64,000 bases of DNA from Ptiloglossa arizonensis. Lineage: Eukaryota > Arthropoda > Insecta > Hymenoptera > Colletidae. Position 1 is the stretch's first letter. Every line of letters starts with the position of its first letter. Made by a program: the position numbers and the translations under genes. Positions 11,180-22,159 of this stretch are shown piece by piece. The stretch spans positions 25,004,543 through 25,068,542 of the forward strand of contig NC_135048.1 in NCBI RefSeq assembly GCF_051014685.1. Reading direction: 5' to 3'. Under the pieces are notes generated by a model. The model saw only the letters and a list, made by a program, of their open reading frames with translations, was not told the origin of the DNA and did no database searches.

Positions 11180-12595
11180 GACTGACAGAGAGACAGAGAC
11201 AGAGACAAAGACAGAGAGAGAGACACAGAGAGACACAGAGAGAGACACAAACAGAGATAGAGAGAGAGACAAACAGACAGACAGAGACAGAAACAGAGAC
11301 AGAAACAGAGACAGAAACAGAGACAGAAACAGAGACAGAAACAGAGACAGAAACAGAGACAGAAACAGAGACAGAAACAGAGACAGAAACAGAGACAGAA
11401 ACAGAGACAGAAACAGAGACAGAAACAGAGACAGAAACAGAGACAGAAACAGAGACAGAAACAGAGACAGAAACAGAGACAGAAACAGAGACAGAAACAG
11501 AGACAGAAACAGAGACAGAAACAGAGACAGAAACAGAGACAGAAACAGAGACAGAAACAGAGACAGAAACAGAGACAGAAACAGAGACAGACAGAAACAG
11601 AGACAGACAGACAGAGAGAGAGACACAGCGAGAGACAAAGGCAGAGAGAGAGAGACACACACAGAGATAGAGAGAGAGACAAACAGACAGACAGAGACAG
11701 AGACAGAGACACAGAGAGAGACACAGAAAGAGACAGAGACAGAGAGAGACACACACAGAGATAGAGAGAGAGACAGACCGACAGAGAGACAGAGAGACAG
11801 AGAGACAGAGAGACAGAGAGACAGAGAGACAGAGAGACACAGAGAGAGAGACACGATCATCAACTGATCGTAGAGAGAGACACAGAGAGAGAGACACGAT
11901 CATCAACTGATCGTAGAGAGAGACACAGAGAGAGACAGAGACAGAGAGAGACACACATAGAGACAGAGAGACAGAGAGACAGAGAGACAGAGACAGAGAC
12001 AGAAACAGAAACAGTGACAGAGACAGAGACAGAGACAGAGACAGAGACAGAGACAGAGAGAGACACACATAGAGACAGAGAGACAGAGAGACAGAGACAG
12101 AAACAGAGACAGAGACAGAGAGAGACACACATAGAGACAGAGAGACAGAGAGACAGAGACAGAAACAGAGACAGAGACAGAGACAGAGAGAGACACACAT
12201 AGAGACAGAGACAGAAACAGAAACAGAGACAGAAACAGAGACAGACAGAAACAGAGACAGACAGACAGAGAGAGAGACACAGCGAGAGACAAAGACAGAG
12301 AGAGAGACACAGAGAGAGACACACACAGAGATAGAGAGAGAGACAAACAGACAGACAGAGACAGAAACAGAGACAGATACAGAGACAGAAACAGAGACAG
12401 AGACAGAGACAGAGACACAGAGAGAGACACAGAAAGAGACAGAGACAGAGAGAGACACACACAGAGATAGAGAGAGAGACAGACCGACAGAGAGACAGAG
12501 AGACAGAGAGACAGAAACAGAGACAGATACAGAGACAGAGAGAGACACACATAGAGACAGAGACAGAAACAGAAACAGAGACAGAGAGAAAGGAA
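11081..12595. repeat. 1.5-kb GA/CAGA simple-sequence array
   Basis: Almost entirely G, A and C on the plus strand. It contains (GA)n, a regular 12-bp CAGAGACAGAAA array at about 11280-11590 (some 25 units), then mixed CAGAGA and CACAGAGA units. Longer blocks are duplicated near 11630-11790 and 12270-12480. The very long Arg/Asp/Asn or Ser/Leu/Cys open frames here come from the repeat period, which is a multiple of three. Confidence 0.95.
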
Positions 12596-13125
12596 TAAAT
12601 ACGTAGAGAACGGTGCAGGTGATCGCTACGCGCGGACGACCGATTTAATGGAGCCTGAACGCGCTCGTGCTCGCGCTCGCGCGCGCACGCGCGTGTAACG
12701 CGCTACCGTCGGCTGTGACGCGCGCGCGCGCGCGCGCGAGCGCAGAGGAACGGGATGTTCGGCCTAATTACCGCGTTTTATCAATAGGGATTCTTCCGTG
12801 CGCCCGTCTAATGGTGCGTCTAGGCTATAATCTGTAGTGGGAAGCACGTGACACGATTTCGAAGCCGGGTTCGTCGACCCACGTCCGTTGCACCATTGTC
12901 GCTGACATTTTACACGTTCGAAGCGACGTACGTTCCCACTTTCCCTTCGTCGAAACTTCGGATCCGGCGTGCGACCGATTCAGAAACGGTTCGCGAACGA
13001 AACGCTGATAATCGTAAGTATTCGGGAGACGATTCGGTTGTAGTTTCGCGAATGGTGATTCGTAGAGGGTGTTTCGTGTTTCGGGAGCACGCTTCGAGAG
13101 GTGATCGAAGCGTTCGAAAGTGAGC
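12596..13125. other. GC-rich island with CG run and conserved-looking AT core
   Basis: Holds a (CG)10 run at 12719-12738, then CCTAATTACCGCGTTTTATC and ATCAATAGG, a cluster of homeodomain-type cores. GTAAGT at 13013 and GTGAGT at 13129 are donor-like. A frame open over about 12848-13123 has no ATG start. It may contain an untranslated exon. Confidence 0.4.
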
Positions 13126-13720
13126 AAGGTGAGTGGAATTTGCGAAATGAGCGAACTATGGAAAAACTTTTTGTAGAGTAAGTGAAATGAGTAGAGTAGG
13201 AAAAAGGTTCGTGTAAGGTGAGTAGAGCAAGAATGAAGTTCGTAGGAAATGGGAAAGATAAAATAATTGAAATCATTTGTTTTCGTAAAATAAGAAAGAA
13301 GTTCGCGAGATATGAGTAAAATAAGAGAAAGTTTGTGAAATTGTATAAAGGAAGAAGAATATTCATATTTCGTTCATTTCGCTAATTCCACGATCACGAG
13401 AGATGATCGAACGTTCGAAAGTAAGCAAGATGAGTGGAATTTGCGAAATGAGCGAACTATGGGAAAACTTTTCGTAGAGTAAGTAAAATGAGTAGAGTAG
13501 GAAAAAGATTCGTGTGAGATGAGTAGAGTAAGAATGAAGTTCATAGAAAATGAGAAAGATAAAATAATTGAAATAATTTATTTTCGTAAAATAAGAAAGA
13601 AGTTCGCGAGAAATGAGTAAAATAGGAAAAAGTTTGTGAAATGTATAAAGGAAGAAGAAAGTTCATATAAGGTAAGTTAATTAAAGAAAAGATTCTTGTA
13701 ATATACAGTAAGTAAAGTAC
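13126..13720. repeat. Tandem duplication, unit about 301 bp
   Basis: GAGTGGAATTTGCGAAATGA occurs at 13131 and 13432, followed by the same series of GAGTAGAGTAGGAAAAAG and AATAATTGAAAT phrases. Inside each unit are degenerate shorter repeats of about 30 bp. The first copy starts within the island edge. Confidence 0.9.
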
Positions 13721-14035
13721 GGAAATAATTCGTGTAAAATAAGGGACACAAGGAAACAGTTGATGTGAACTAAGTAAAATAAAAAAAGTTCACACGAAGA
13801 ATAAATATATATGTACAATGAATATTGCGTTATTCGATTGGATTTACGAAAAACGACGAAATGAACACGTTGCATTGTCAGGAATGTTTGCAAACTTTTT
13901 GTCATTCATCCGATTATCCGGAAAATTTCTATAGATAGAAACGAATAAAGATAAATAAAAATAACGAATAAAAGTAAATAAATAAATTCGATATCGTGTT
14001 ACTCGAGTTGCACCGTTAGAAAAATAAATACCCCT
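13721..14035. other. AT-rich spacer
   Basis: Unique AT-rich DNA with ATAAATAAA-type low complexity. Nothing else is seen. Confidence 0.5.
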
Positions 14036-16000
14036 TGTTTTAGATCGCTCTACAAACCTACAAAGTTTCGCGAAAACCAGAGGGTGGCGTACAAACGCAA
14101 CATCTTTTATTATTGACATCGAATACGGAGGAGCAAACGAGTCGCGGGTCTTTGATGCTTTCGAGGGTATATTCACCCCTTAAACTTGAGCCACCGGCCT
14201 CTAACAAAAAGATTGCTACTACTTACTTTTGTTCGCTCTACAAACCCAGAAACTTCGATCAAAATAGCGGGGGTGTGAACTCAACGAAACATTTTTACCA
14301 TTGACATCGATCTCCGATACTTTGTAGGGTAGTTTCGTCCCTTGAACTCGAATCAACCAGGCTGAAGGGAAATACGTATTCGTGAGAAACGAGATGGCGA
14401 TGAGAATAAACGAAACATGTTTTATTACACGATGTGTTTTAATTACACGATATTATTACTTTGATACTTCGCAGGGTACTTTCATCCTTTAATCTCGACT
14501 CGTGGTAAAAAAGAAAAATACTATTCCCTTAATTTTAACCACTCTACAATGTTTCTAGAGTTCATCAAAAATTGCAAGACCAGAGGATTAAATTATGGAC
14601 ATTCCGGATTCTCTGTAGAGTACTTTCACCCTTTAAACTCGATCAATCGCCATTGACAAAGGACCTTTTCTCTTATTTTTGTCCACTCTACAAACCACCC
14701 AAAGTTTCTCTAAAATTGCAAGTTGGTGATACGATTGGATTATCAACTGATGGTCGTAGAACACTATTTCACCCATTAAACTCGATTCATCGCTAAAAAA
14801 AATACCAATTTCCTTACAAACTCTCTACAAACCCTCTACAACCGCCCAAAGTTTCACAAAAATCGCAGGGCTAATGAAAAACTCAATCATCGACGCCCTT
14901 AATATATCGTAGAACACTATTCCACTCATTAAACTCTACTCATCGCCAAAAAAAAATACCTGTTCCCTTACAAACCCTCCACAAACCCCCCAAAGTTTCA
15001 CAAAAATCGCAAGTCGAAGAAAGACCTAATCATAAATGCCTCTAATACATCGTAGAACACTATTCCACTCATTAAACTTGACTTATTACCAAAAAAAAAT
15101 ACCTATGCCCTTACAAACCTTCTACAAACCCTCTACAACTGCCCAAAGTATCACAAAAATCGCAGGACCAAAGAAAAACTCAATCATCGACACCCCTGAT
15201 ATATCGTTGAACACTATTCCACTCATTAAACTCAACTCATCACCAAAAAGAAAATACCTATTCCCTTACAAACCCTCCACAAACCCCCCAAAGTTTCACA
15301 AAACTGCAAAGTCGAAGAAAGACCTAATCATCAATGCCCCTAATACATCGTAGAACACTATTCCACTCATTAAACTCAACTCATCACCGAAAAAGAAAAT
15401 ACCTATTCCCTTACAAACCTTCTACAAACCCTCCACAAACCAGCCAAAGTTCCTCAAAAATCGCAAGGCCGAAGAAAGGCCTAATCATCAATGCCCCTAA
15501 TACATCGTGGAACACTATTCCACTCATTAAACTCGACTCATCACCAAAAAAGAAAATACCTATTCCCTTACAAACCTTCTACAAACCCTCCACAAACCAG
15601 CCAAAGTTCCTCAAAAATCGCAAGGCCGAAGAAAGACCTAATCATCAATGCCCCTAATACATCGTGGAACACTATTCCACTCATTAAACTCGACTCATCA
15701 CCGAAAAAGAAATACCTATTCCCTTACAAACCCTCTACAAACCTTCTACAACCCCCCAAAGTTTCCCAAAAATGCAAGGTCGAAAAAAGACCTAATCATC
15801 AATGCCTCTAATACATCATAGAACACTATTCCACTGATTAAACTCGACTCATCACGAAAAAAAAATACCTATTCCCTAACAAACCTTCTACAAACCCTCC
15901 ACAAACCCCCCAAAATTCCTCAAAAATCGCAAGGCCGAAGAAAGACCCGATCATCGACACCACTGATACTTCCTAAAGTACCATTACCCCCATGAAACAC
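14036..16000. repeat. Tandem array, unit about 157 bp, about 13 copies
   Basis: CAAAGTTTC or CAAAGTTCC marks each unit, near 14057, 14242, 14561, 14700, 14845, 14991, 15147, 15289, 15446, 15603, 15757 and 15912. The middle copies (14880-15900) are the most alike, and both outer ends are diverged and GC-richer. The right end passes into the island at 16000, where AAAGTTTCC occurs once more near 16074. Confidence 0.95.
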
Positions 16001-17040
16001 AATTCTTCGCGCCAAAAACGAAAACAACAACAAAAATACCTATCCTCACCATTCTCCACTCGAAAAGGGCCCAAAGTTTCCTCCGAAATCCGCCACACAC
16101 CTCCCTGAAAGATTCCCATCCAGCCCTGTACTCTCAAGGGGCGTTCGAGTTCGCTTTGCAACTCGACGTTCGGGACGTGACAGGATGGAACACCGTCCCG
16201 TTGGGTGGTCGGGTCGTCCCGTTCGAATATTTTGTATCGAAAGAGTATTCGACGCATTAACGAACTGTGCTGTTACTCGGTCCGGTTAGTTCTCTTTTAT
16301 TTTTCCATTCGGATGGGACAGGGTTACGGGTAGGGGGATCGGGAACGACGGATTCCCGCTCGGCGCGGAGCTCTTAAAACGCTGAAAGGTATTTCCTCGG
16401 TTCCGGAAGTCGCATTATTCCTCCTGGCTGGAGGCGAGGGCCGAGCTCGCGTAGAGTCTGCCGGTATTATAGGGCCGGTGTACATATAGTTCGCTGTACA
16501 ACAGTCAATACTTTATAGCACGGAACCAACTTCCCCCGTTCTCTCTGCGGCTCCCCCCTCTTCGCGGTTCCCCCCACCCCGTCGTCATCCATTTCAGCCG
16601 TCTCCCTCCATCTCTGACGGTTCTCCCTTAGACGGAGCCACGGTTCGAGGATACGCCGGGAGCCACGGCGTCGTTTTCCTCCCCCTTTTCCCTCCATTTC
16701 TTTCCACCACCGGGAGCAAATACGAGCGACGACGAGCGGGTTTCTACGATCTCTCCCATAGGTCTCTCCTCTCCCAGGGATACGTCGAGCTCGCGCAAAT
16801 ACCCCTGGTGTATCCGTGTAACGCTTGCAGGGAGATCCGCGGGGAGGGCGCCTCGGCGAGTACGAAGGGCTGCTTGCGCGAATTTGCGCGCCGTCGTCAT
16901 CGTCGTCGTCGTCGTCGACGCGCCGTGTCACCGGCGCGTATAAAACCGGGGGAAGAGCGTCGTTGCGCGTCGGGCGTAACTCCGCTACTTTCCCGTCCGT
17001 GACGAAGAGGAGGAGGACCGAGTTCAGTGGGGGAGGGAGG
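16001..17040. other. GC-rich island, no supported gene
   Basis: Starts as a diverged last unit of the preceding array, then CpG-rich unique DNA with a GTCGTCGTCGTC run at 16890-16920. CGTATAAAACCGG at 16936 is TATA-like on the plus strand. Frames overlapping on both strands are not credible as genes. Confidence 0.4.
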
Positions 17041-18065
17041 AAGTGGAGATGATACCGAGTTAGGAGAGAGAGGGAGGGAGAGAGAGGAGAGAGTACCGAG
17101 TCGAGGGAAAGAGAAGAATCGAGAGTACTGACTAAAGAGAAAGGAAAGGATAGAGAGTACAGAGTAGAGAGGAAGAAAAGAATAGAGAGTACCGAGTAGA
17201 GGGAAAGAAAAGAGTGCAGAGTATCGAGTAGAGAGAAATAAAAGAATAGAAAGACCGAGTAGAGGGAAAGAAAAGAGTAGGAAGTACCGAGTAGAGGGAA
17301 AGAAAAGAGTAGGAAGTACCGAGTAGAGGGAAAGAAAAGAGTAGGAAGTACCGAGTAGAGGGAAAGAAAAGAGTAGAAAGTACCGAGTAGAGAGAAAGAA
17401 AAGAATACAGAGTACCAAGTAGGAAGAAAGAAAATAATAGGGAGAAAGAGATGAATAGAAAGTGTCGAGTAGAGAGAAAGAAAAGAGTAGAAAGTGTCGA
17501 GTAGAGAGAAAGAAAAGAATACAGAGTACCAAGTAGAAAGAAAGAAAATAATAGGGAGAAAGAGAGTAGATAGATAGAAAGTGTCGAGTAGAGAGAAAGA
17601 AATAAGTAGAAAGTGTCGAGTAGAGAGAAAGAAAAGAATCGAGAGTACCGAGTAGAGAGAAAGATAGGAGTATGGGAGTATCGAGTAGAGAAAAAGCAAA
17701 GAATACAGAATACCAATTAGAGGTAAAGAAAAGAATCCAGAGTACCGAGTAGAAAGAGAGAAAAGAATAGAGTACCGAGTAGAAAGAGAGAAAAGAATAG
17801 AGTACCGAGTAGAAAGAGAGAAAAGAATAGAGTATCGAGTAGAAAGAAAGGAAAGAATAGAGTACCGAGTAGAAAGAGAGAAAAGAATTGAGTACCGAGT
17901 ACAGACAAAGAAATGAATAGGAAGTATCGAGTAGAGGGAAAGAAAAGAGTACAAGGCACCAAACAGAGAGAAAGGAAAGACTAGAGAGTACCGAGTAAAG
18001 AGAAAGGAGAGACCAGAGAGTACCGAGTAGAGAGAAAGAAAAGACTAGAGAGTACCGAGTCGAAA
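17041..18065. repeat. 30-33 bp minisatellite, block 1
   Basis: About 32 units of the type GTACCGAGTAGAGAGAAAGA with AAAAGAATAG between them. On the minus strand it reads as Ser/Thr/Tyr/Leu/Phe-rich frames, which explains the open frame of nearly 500 codons there. Confidence 0.95.
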
Positions 18066-18600
18066 GAGAGGGGGCAGAGGGGGCCCCTTTCGGTCTCGCT
18101 CCGATGATACTACTTTACGTTCCGGGCATTCGTCGTTTCGCTTCAACCTCTTTTTCTTTCTCTCTCCTCGCTTTCACCTGGCGAAACGTTTCGCCGAACC
18201 TCATCGAGTTTATTTATCGCGGAGCCCCTCCAATCCCCCCTTCCTAGCACGGATCCATGAATCGCGAGATCCACGCCGCGGAGGCGAAAGATTAGTCGGC
18301 TTGGCGAACCGTGACTCGAACCCGGAACCGTTCGTTCGCTCGGACGAGCCCGATTAGTCGAGAGGGGTTATACCCAGGATCGTCCCGTGGATCTAGGTTC
18401 TACGATCCTGGTGAACGTACGAACGACTGGCCGTACACTGGCGTTCTTACCGCGAGGAGAAGTATCCGATCTTCGTTCGACAAGTGTCGTCTCGTTCGAC
18501 GCTCCGATCGAATCGAGTGAATCGCAATCGCTAACTGGGAATCTTTCTTGTGCATCTTTACTTCATTTTTTTCTAAATTACAAAATTGTCTACTTCGCTT
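18066..18600. other. GC-rich island between minisatellite blocks
   Basis: Unique sequence carrying the 10-bp hairpin at 18374-18411. A tRNA-like GGGTTCGAGTC exists on the minus strand near 18310, but it lacks a paired T-stem. No gene is supported. Confidence 0.4.
18374..18411. other. Perfect 10-bp inverted repeat, 18-nt loop
   Basis: Arms CCAGGATCGT (18374-18383) and ACGATCCTGG (18402-18411) are exactly complementary. Confidence 0.65.
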
Positions 18601-18602
18601 AG

Positions 18603-18960
18603 AAAAGATTAAATACCGAGTAGAAAGAAAGAAAAGAATATGGAGTACCGAGTAGAGAGAAAGAAATTAATAGAAAGTGTCGAATAGGGAGAAAGAAAAG
18701 AGTACAGAGTACCAAATAGAGAGAAAGGAAAGACTGGAGTGTACTGAGTAGAGAGAAAGAAATGAATAGAAAGTGTCGAATAGAGAGTAAGAAAAGAGTA
18801 CAGAGTACCAAATAGAGAGAAAGGAGAGAGTAGAGAGTACCGAATAGAGAGAAAGAAATGAATAGAAAGTGTCAAATAGAGAGAAAGAAAAGAGTACAGA
18901 GTACCAAATAGAGAGAAAGGAGAGAGTAGAGAGTACCGAGTAGAGAGAAAGAAAAGATTA
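18603..18960. repeat. 30-33 bp minisatellite, block 2
   Basis: Same family as 17041-18065, but with more CAAATAGAG and GTGTCGAATAGAG variants. It ends in GTAGAGTAGTATGTTCTCCC, shared with block 3. Confidence 0.95.
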
Positions 18961-19085
18961 GACAGTAGAGTAGTATGTTCTCCCCATACTATTGGGCGAA
19001 CAAAGATACGTTACAATTGATATTCGTTCGTAATTAAAAAAAATATAATCGAAAGTTTAATAAACTCTCTGTGTGCCTAGATAAG
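18961..19085. repeat. Duplicated minisatellite flank, copy 1
   Basis: About 125 bp after block 2 match 20928-21058 at roughly 90%, including TACTATTGGGCGAACAAAGA and CTCTCTGTGTGCCT. The end of the minisatellite and its right flank were therefore copied together. Confidence 0.9.
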
Positions 19086-19995
19086 GGTTAAGAGAGTGGT
19101 CCAGTTTTTTTTTTAATCAAAAGATCAATTTCTTTTTGTGCACTTTCTATAGATTCTAATCTTAAACGAATTATTCTGGAACAATCGAGGTAAAATTCGT
19201 TGATTTGACGATGTTATAATCGAATTGAAACTTGGTAAGATGTACTGAATCAATTTTGGGTGTAAGATATCGATTGTAACGCGATCGTCGGAACGATGTA
19301 TTTAAGATTCATACTCTAGAACGAGGAACAAAATACTGGAGCTCGGTATTTTCTGTAGCCTGCTTCGTTCATCAACATTTTTCACCCGTTTGACGTACTC
19401 TATTTTCTTGATGAAAATGAGTGAAAACCTATCCATCTCGCAGCCCCTAGAATTTACTTCGTTCTCCGATATTCTTCGCTCGTTTAACATACTCGTTGCA
19501 TACGTCCTTGTTTCATTGATTAAAATGTTCAAAAACCCATTCATCACTCTCGTACCGTCTACTTCGTTCTTCATCTGTTTAACACGTCCACGGTACACGT
19601 CCCTGTTTCGTTCATTAAAATTAACAAAAACCCATCCATCGATCTCGCACCCTGTACAGTAAGCTCTGTTCTTCGTCTACTCGATCTAAATATCATCTTT
19701 CTTTCCTGTTGATTAAAATTAACGAAAACTTCCATTCACCGATCTCGTAGCCCCAAAAACCTACCCTATCTTTCGATATTCTCCTCTGGTTTACCACTCA
19801 TAGCACACATCCCTGTTTTATTATTTAAAATCATCGAAAACCCTATCCATCTTGCACCCCCTATAATTCTTCGATACTCTTCGCTTATTCAACACACGTC
19901 CCTATTTCGCCCATTAAAACGATCAAGAAACCATCCATCGATCTCGTACCCTCTACTTCCATAATTCTTTAGGGTACAGTGAGTTAAGAAATGTT
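19086..19995. repeat. Degenerate tandem array, unit about 105 bp
   Basis: After about 200 bp of unique AT-rich DNA, the phrases CATTAAAATTAACAAAAACC, CCATCCATCGATCTCG and TACTTCGTTCTTC recur about six times between 19300 and 19980. Divergence is high. Confidence 0.75.
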
Positions 19996-20124
19996 TCCTC
20001 TTCGATACTTCTCAAAAATATTTTTCAACCCCGTGGTGCAAAATTAACTCCATACAAACTGCACGATAAGACTCTTAATATTCAAAGTAAATAATTAAAC
20101 ATCCGATCGATCTATCTTTTAATG

Positions 20125-20400
20125 TTGGAACGAATGCAACAATGATCCTAAGAGTGACAGATGTCGATAGCGAATGGTCGATGTCAGTTTTAAGGACTGT
20201 CTCCATATTGGCGCGGAAGGGTCGTCAGTTACGCGGTCAACGGTTTGGATATTTTTCTTTTGGTTTTTTTTCTATTCAATTCCAAGTCGAGAGTCACGAA
20301 GACCACACGACACTGTCGTCGTTCACGTAAAGGCATATCACTGTATACTCGTTTCTTCGGACTTTGTATTCTCGTATGTACAAAAACTATACCCCTGCGT
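20125..20400. repeat. Old dispersed repeat, copy 1
   Basis: Aligns collinearly with 53373-53640 over more than 200 bp at an estimated 60-65%. Shared words are GGAACGAATGCAAC and TTTTAAGGACTG, plus the CAATTCCAA/CAGTTCCAA pair. It is probably a degraded transposable element of unknown class. Confidence 0.6.
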
Positions 20401-20417
20401 ATCACAATAAACTACAT

Positions 20418-20935
20418 TTGTAAGAAAGTGTCGAATAGAGAGAAAGGAAAAGGTAGAAAGTACCGAGTAGAAAGAGAGAAAAGAATAGAGAGTACCGAGT
20501 AGAGAGAAAGAAGAGAGTAGAAAGTACCGAGTAGAGAGAAAGTAAAGAATACAGAGTACCAAGTAGAAAGAAAGAAAATAATAGGGAGAAAGAGATGAAT
20601 AAAAAGTGTCGAGTAGAGAGAAAGAACAGAATCGAGAGTACCGAGTAGAGAGAAAGAACAGAATCGAGAGTACCGAGTAGAGAGAAAGAACAGAATCGAG
20701 AGTACCGAGTAGAGAGAAAAAAAAGAGTACAGAGTATCGAGTAGAGAGAAGGCAAAGAATACAGAATACCAATTAGAGGTAAAGAAAAGAATCCAGAGTA
20801 CCGAGTAGAAAGAGAGAAAAGAATAGAGAGTACCGAGTAGAAAGAGAGAAAAGAATAGAGAGTACCGAGTAGAGAGAAAGGAGAGAGTAGAGAGTAACGA
20901 GTAGAGAGAAAGAAAAGATTAGAGAGTAGAGTAGT
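20418..20935. repeat. 30-33 bp minisatellite, block 3
   Basis: Same GTACCGAGTAGAGAGAAAGA family as blocks 1 and 2, about 16 units. Confidence 0.95.
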
Positions 20936-21058
20936 ATGTTCTCCCCGTACTATTGGGCGAACAAAGATACGGTACAATTGATATTCGTTCGTAATTTAAA
21001 AAAATACAATCGAAGGTTTAGTGGACTCTCTGTGTGCCTGGGTAAGGGTTAAGAGATT
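20928..21058. repeat. Duplicated minisatellite flank, copy 2
   Basis: Second copy of the flank at 18961-19085, about 1.97 kb downstream. Confidence 0.9.
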
Positions 21059-21095
21059 ATTATTGTAATCTGAACTTTCCAACATTTAATTTCAG

Positions 21096-21346
21096 TTACT
21101 TCTACGTATTATCATATCGTACGTTCAGCAACCGTGTCTCGAAGAGTTCACTCGTTGCGTACGTTGATTAAAATCAAACGAAACTCCGTCTCGTCTCGTT
21201 CGTTTATACCCCACGTGAACTCTCGTTGGCAGCGTGTTGCAACACCTCGTTGCAACGTCTCGAGCGAGGAATCCAGCTCGGAGCAACCCGAGTGTAATCC
21301 CAATCGTCACGACACGGATATCATCGCGGAACGAGCACCGGCCAGG
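21096..21346 (+). CDS. Candidate internal exon, function unknown
   Basis: A good acceptor (TTTAATTTCAG, ending at 21095) is followed by a frame open for the full 251 bp up to a consensus donor, CCAG with GTAAGA (the intron would start at 21347). The stop codon of this frame is made only by the donor (AGG TAA). GC rises from the AT-rich left flank into the exon. The predicted product is about 83 residues, Arg/Ser-rich, with no ATG and no domain I recognise; it would need upstream and downstream exons. It could equally be an untranslated exon. Nearby TATA and X-box motifs at 21.7-21.9 kb lie downstream in the presumed intron. Seen: splice signals and open frame. Inferred: that it is an exon. 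Confidence 0.25.
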
Positions 21347-22155
21347 TAAGAATCGTTTAAACAGGGCCAGAGTCGGGATCGATACCGAGCTGTACCGAAG
21401 ACAACACTCCGATTCCCAATCGAGGTTTCGGTTCGCGATATCGTTCTCGATTTCGGGAACGAGCGGAGCTCCCTCGGTGGGAATCGGGGGAACGTAATTG
21501 CGTAAAGTTCGCAACGAGGGGGGCTGCGCGGAACGAGCTTCCCCCCTGTTCCGCGTCGAGGAGGGGGAGGACGTTACGAAAAGAGAGAGGGAGAGAGAGA
21601 GAGAGAGAACCCCGAGAGTATCTAGGTCTGTGTAACGATTTTTAGAGTCTCGACCCTCCGACAATCGTCCAGGCCATAAAAAACTTGAGGCACCCCACAG
21701 TCAACGCTGCGCCAGGGTTTCCATAGCGACCGGAGCCCTTTTGCACCCCTCTGTCGTTGACCTATACCTACACCGACCAGCCCCCTTTTTGGATTCCAGG
21801 CTGCCCTAAATCTATTAGACGAATTCAAAGATACGCGTAGACGACGCGTGGACTCACGGTGAAAGTATCGCTCCGTTCGTCAACGTAGTATAAATCGAGG
21901 CGGGGACGATAGGCGAGTGGAAGACGTCGCGACGCGCGGCCTCGACTACTCGTCTCGTTGCTTCCAGAGAATTTTTCAACGCGCAGTCTGGGTTAACGGC
22001 GCACGGGGCGCGAAGTATGGCCGCGGGCTGGGAGTATATGCCGCCCGGATGAGACTCGGATTCACCGACCGGATTTTTTGAAAAAGGTATCCCTCTCGCG
22101 CGGTGAACATCCCTGGGAAAACGTTCTTTCTGTGTATCGTTACGGTGTGAAATTA
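21347..22155. other. GC-rich island with TATA and X-box-like motifs
   Basis: Contains a (GA)n run (21583-21607), GTTTCCATAGCGAC at 21717-21730, which fits the RFX X-box consensus RYYNYYATRRNRAC, and TATAAAT at 21890-21896. A minus-strand frame over 21622-21828 has no ATG start. It looks like promoter or regulatory DNA, but no TSS can be fixed. Confidence 0.35.
21717..21730 (+). promoter_or_regulatory. X-box (RFX)-like motif
   Basis: GTTTCCATAGCGAC matches every constrained position of RYYNYYATRRNRAC. About two such matches are expected by chance in a window this size, so on its own it is weak. Confidence 0.2.
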
Positions 22156-22159
22156 AAAA

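Noticed and set aside
11028..12552. Very long Arg/Asp/Asn-rich (plus) and Ser/Leu/Cys-rich (minus) open frames, up to 506 codons
   Set aside because: They are translations of CAGAGA simple repeats whose 6- and 12-bp periods keep any frame open. All frames behave alike.
16467..17962. Minus-strand Ser/Tyr/Leu/Phe-rich frame of 495 codons, looking like a multi-pass membrane protein
   Set aside because: It reads through the 30-33 bp minisatellite and continues into unrelated GC-rich DNA. No conserved segments, and no ATG-led unique portion.
18300..18330. tRNA-like GGGTTCGAGTC on the minus strand
   Set aside because: The T-stem does not pair beyond two bases, and no anticodon arm or A-box could be placed.
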